From NCBI GenBank assembly GCA_902777275.1, contig CACYTI010000028.1, forward strand, positions 1 to 62,816: a stretch of DNA of 62,816 nt, given 5' to 3'. Origin of the DNA: an uncultured Ruminococcus sp. Lineage in GTDB: Bacteria > Bacillota > Clostridia > Oscillospirales > Acutalibacteraceae. Each line of letters starts with the position of its first letter. Positions within the stretch are counted from its first letter, which is position 1. Position numbers and translations under genes: made by a program. Below the pieces are notes generated by a model that saw nothing but the letters and a program-made list of their open reading frames with translations, did no database searches and was not told the DNA's origin. Below, one piece after another: positions 60,496 through 62,816 of the stretch.

Positions 60496-60696
60496 ATCCT
60501 TATAGGAAATTTCTCCGTCCCGCCGTTGACGGAAGCGTTGTCAGGATTTATTATTTCAAAAGACGGGAGAGAGCGCCCGCCGGCGCATTTTATAAAAAGC
60601 CATGGCAATGATCATGCCGCAAATCGGCATGGATCGAGCGCCTTGCCGCTCATGTTTTTTTTGAAAATTGATTTTTGTGTAAAAAGCCGTCATCTC

Positions 60697-60725
60697 TTGA
60701 CAATCATAACAAAATATGGGAAAAT
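60697..60725 (+). promoter_or_regulatory. Candidate promoter upstream of the MITE
   Basis: TTGACA (60697-60702), 17-nt spacer, GAAAAT (60720-60725, four of six consensus bases). It reads toward the membrane-protein gene through the element at 60734. Confidence 0.45.
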
Positions 60726-60733
60726 AACTATAA

Positions 60734-60895
60734 AGGCAACACCGCACAATTTACGGCGCACGGCTTGCTTGAATCTTGTTCCGTCAGCTTGCCCAAAAAA
60801 TCTCAGCAAGGCGACAGCCTTACCTCAATTTTTTGTACAACCTGACGAAAAATCTTACAACGCAATCCGCACACCTGAATTATGCGGTGTTGCCT
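60734..60895. mobile_element. MITE-like element, 162 bp
   Basis: AGGCAACACCGCA (60734-60746) is the exact complement of TGCGGTGTTGCCT (60883-60895), and the match extends to 17 of 18 bases. No transposase is encoded. No clear target duplication is seen. It fills the gap between a candidate promoter and the next gene. 60496-60696 holds nothing further that I recognise. Confidence 0.7.
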
Positions 60896-60996
60896 AAATA
60901 ATGTCAAATTTGATTCGGATTCAGAACAAAGTTTGTCGATATGCTTTATTTGCTTGGCTTTACGCCAAAATAAATCTAAAAAAAGAAGGAATGACT

Positions 60997-61686
60997 GTGA
61001 AAGAAATCAATTATGAATACAGAATGCCGAAATTAATTGTTAATCTCTTGACGACGCTGATGTTCGCGGCTTTTACGGCGTATCAGGTTTATTTGTACTT
61101 TGAAATAGAAGAGCAAAGACTGGGCAGGCTGTTCGGAATAGGCATCTTTGTATGCTTGTTCCTCGCTTCGGCTTTTTCGCTGATTCGCTTTGACTGGGCA
61201 AGAGTGATCTTTCGGGTATTGCTTATAGCGGGGTTGATCGCGTACTTCCTTTTAAAGCTGCTCAGTATAAATACGATATTCAGCAAGCTTGATTTCAGCA
61301 ATATCCCGACTGTCCTTAACTGCGCGATATTTATTTTTGCGGAGCTTGCGCTGTTGATTTTGGTGGTCTATTATCTGGCACTGCGCCCGAATATATACTT
61401 AAGAGTTAAGCGGAAGCCTACCGTCATTTTAATGTCCGTCGTGATCGCGCTCTTTGTTTCGTGCCTTGTTATGGAGTGTATTCTTATACTCGGATTCGGC
61501 ATGAACATCGAACTAAAACTGAGATACACATTGATAAGCAGATTTTTTTACTGCTTTGCCTTTGTAGGCTTGGCGGTCGGCTTTATGATCCCGGTGTCGT
61601 TGCCGGGGAATATGATCAAAGAAATCGAGGACAAGAAGATGCAGGAGTTTGCGCCGGGAGAGGTTGACGATGATTTTATCTTTTGA
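60997..61686 (+). CDS. Polytopic membrane protein, function unknown
   Basis: The 229-residue product has about six hydrophobic helices (LIVNLLTTLMFAAF, FVCLFLASAFSLI, VIFRVLLIAGLIAYFLL, CAIFIFAELALLILVVYYLA, MSVVIALFVSCLVMECILIL, CFAFVGLAVGFMIP) and an acidic C-terminal tail GEVDDDFIF. I do not recognise a family. GTG 60997 is preferred because AGAAGGA ends 6 nt upstream; an ATG at 60991 is too close, and the frame open to 60901 begins right at the MITE end and looks fortuitous. Confidence 0.6.
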   Translation: MKEINYEYRMPKLIVNLLTTLMFAAFTAYQVYLYFEIEEQRLGRLFGIGIFVCLFLASAFSLIRFDWARVIFRVLLIAGLIAYFLLKLLSINTIFSKLDFSNIPTVLNCAIFIFAELALLILVVYYLALRPNIYLRVKRKPTVILMSVVIALFVSCLVMECILILGFGMNIELKLRYTLISRFFYCFAFVGLAVGFMIPVSLPGNMIKEIEDKKMQEFAPGEVDDDFIF

Positions 61687-61881
61687 CGGCTCTTGCCTGC
61701 TGTTGCTTTTCCGATAAACCTGAATAAGGATCGCGGCGGCGCTTTTTGCTGCGGTTTTTGATGATTTGGAACTTTTTGTGCCGGTTGTATAAAAAATGCG
61801 ATTTTGTTCATTATAAAAGACAAAAGAGTTGGATTTTCTTACAAAAGAGCCGTTTCATTCTGTAACACCCCCCTTTGAAAT

Positions 61882-62796
61882 TTGTCTGAAAATGCGGTCT
61901 ATACGGCTGACATCAAAAAACTCTTTGTCGGTCACTCCGTCACCCTCGGCGGCGACATCGGCGTGAACTTCTTTATCGATTCCAACGTCGCAGGCGTAAA
62001 GGACGCTGAGACGGCTGTCGTAAAATTCGCTTGGGACGGCGGCAAGTATATCAAAGAAGTCAACCTCAAAGACATGACTCCCGACAACAACGGAATTTAC
62101 AAGGTGACCATCAACGTCGTAGCCGCGCAGATGGCACACACTATCGAAGCTGTGGCTTTTATCAACGGCAATATGTTCTATACGGTCGACATGTTCAGCG
62201 TGCAGGAATACGCCGAGGAGGTTTATGCAAATCCCGAAAAGTACGATACCAAGGGCAAGCCCAATCAGCTCAAGGCGCTTGCCGCGGCGCTGCTCAACTA
62301 CGGCAGTGAAGCTCAGACCGTGTTCGCTGACGCTCTGCAAGTGCATCCCGACCGTGCGGATAAAAACGTAGGTCAGTCCGATTACTCCGGCGTTACCGCC
62401 GCCGCGGTCGCCGCCAAGATCAACGGTGCGGCTTCCGATCTGGACGAGATCGCTTCTCAGCTTGACGCGGAATTCTACACCAGCTCCCTGATCTATCTGC
62501 AAAACAACACCCTGCGCCTCTACTTCACGCCCGAGTCAAAGACGATCGGCGCGCTGAACGGTATGGGCTTTACCGGCGCTCTGTCTGAATATTACTACTA
62601 CGCAGACCACGCGAACATCCCCGCGGCTGAACTGGACGATCAGCAGAGCTTCACCGTAAACGGCGTTGAGTTCACCTACTCTCCGCTCGATTATGTCGTG
62701 GCTGTATTGAACAGCGGCAGCATGACCGATACGCAGAAGAACCTTGCAAAGTCGCTGTTCCTCTACAATCAGGCGGCGAACGCATACTTTGATTGA
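61882..62796 (+). pseudogene. Headless fragment of a surface-protein C-terminal domain
   Basis: The 304-residue frame begins after an in-frame TGA at 61876 with only a TTG and no ribosome binding site or signal peptide. The protein part (LFVGHSVTLGGDIGVNFFID ... LKALAAALLNYGSEAQTVF) resembles a domain I know at the C-termini of Ruminococcus-type secreted proteins. Normal members carry a signal peptide and further domains before it. The front of the gene is probably lost. The frame itself is uninterrupted to TGA at 62794. Confidence 0.65.
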
Positions 62797-62811
62797 TAGG
62801 AAAGGACGTGC

Positions 62812-62816
62812 ATGAA
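62812..62816 (+). CDS. Start of a following gene, cut by the window edge
   Basis: AGGAAAGGA at 62798-62806 precedes ATG at 62812. Nothing more can be read. Confidence 0.35.

Noticed and set aside
60466-60897. 144-codon forward frame between the GNAT and membrane-protein genes
   Set aside because: It begins inside a terminator hairpin and ends inside the MITE-like element; the composition is not protein-like.

Overview
The window looks like chromosome of a low-to-mid GC, Gram-positive, gut-type anaerobe of the Clostridia, most like Ruminococcus/Oscillospiraceae. This rests on gene content: a dockerin-bearing secreted protein, BspA/Listeria-Bacteroides-repeat surface proteins, a class B sortase, a 2-hydroxyacyl-CoA dehydratase-type operon, SpoVAC, zinc-ribbon Ser/Thr kinases and strong AGGAGG ribosome binding sites. 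I saw no rRNA, tRNA or CRISPR array. All identifications are by eye from motifs and domain order; no database search was run.

Layout. 1-5375 is the remnant of an integrative or mobilisable element: a 5'-truncated relaxase, ParB-like protein, small ORF, large serine recombinase, then two small cargo genes each preceded by the same heptamer-built dyad repeat and followed by the same tail. 5419-11187 is a six-gene operon: a small anchored Cys-motif protein, two 2-hydroxyacyl-CoA-dehydratase-fold proteins (one with every recognisable cluster cysteine replaced), a membrane polyferredoxin, an ATP-dependent activase and a DsbD/TauE-like membrane protein. It reads as an ATP-driven low-potential electron transfer system. 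11191-11687 is a small element: a four-helix-bundle (S23/Avd-like) gene bracketed by inverted arrays of the heptamer GGTTAGT. 11704-21275 holds an OmpR/histidine kinase pair and a 2530-residue adhesin without a signal peptide.

21505-29000 carries secreted esterase lipoproteins (one decayed copy, one intact, plus a tannase-like enzyme), a Mor-like regulator, a GNAT enzyme and two reverse-strand envelope proteins, one frameshifted inside a 39-nt repeat. 29257-36563 holds asparagine synthetase with a roughly 500-residue acidic repeat tail, a Nudix enzyme, RibF and HtpG. A 160-bp copy of the 3' end of htpG lies 3.4 kb downstream, beyond a reverse-strand secreted protease/lectin/dockerin protein. 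40169-46841 has SpoVAC, cysteine desulfurase plus ThiI (sulfur transfer to tRNA), a sortase B fused to a CinA-like domain followed by a free CinA-like gene, and an orphan EctB-like aminotransferase. 47013-49524 (reverse) has a zinc-ribbon membrane protein, a COG0523 GTPase and a flavodoxin. 49730-56737 is a PASTA/YARHG protein followed by three paralogous zinc-ribbon Ser/Thr kinases. 57448-62816 holds a cytoplasmic GH13 enzyme coupled to a sugar-phosphate phosphatase, a GNAT enzyme, a MITE-like element, a membrane protein and a headless surface-protein fragment.

The most striking unexplained theme is repeat structure. At least five unrelated sequence families of 7-bp tandem repeats sit between genes, often as two inverted arms, and one pair brackets the four-helix-bundle gene. 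Two copies of one dyad differ by exactly one heptamer. This could be a family of small mobile or expandable elements.
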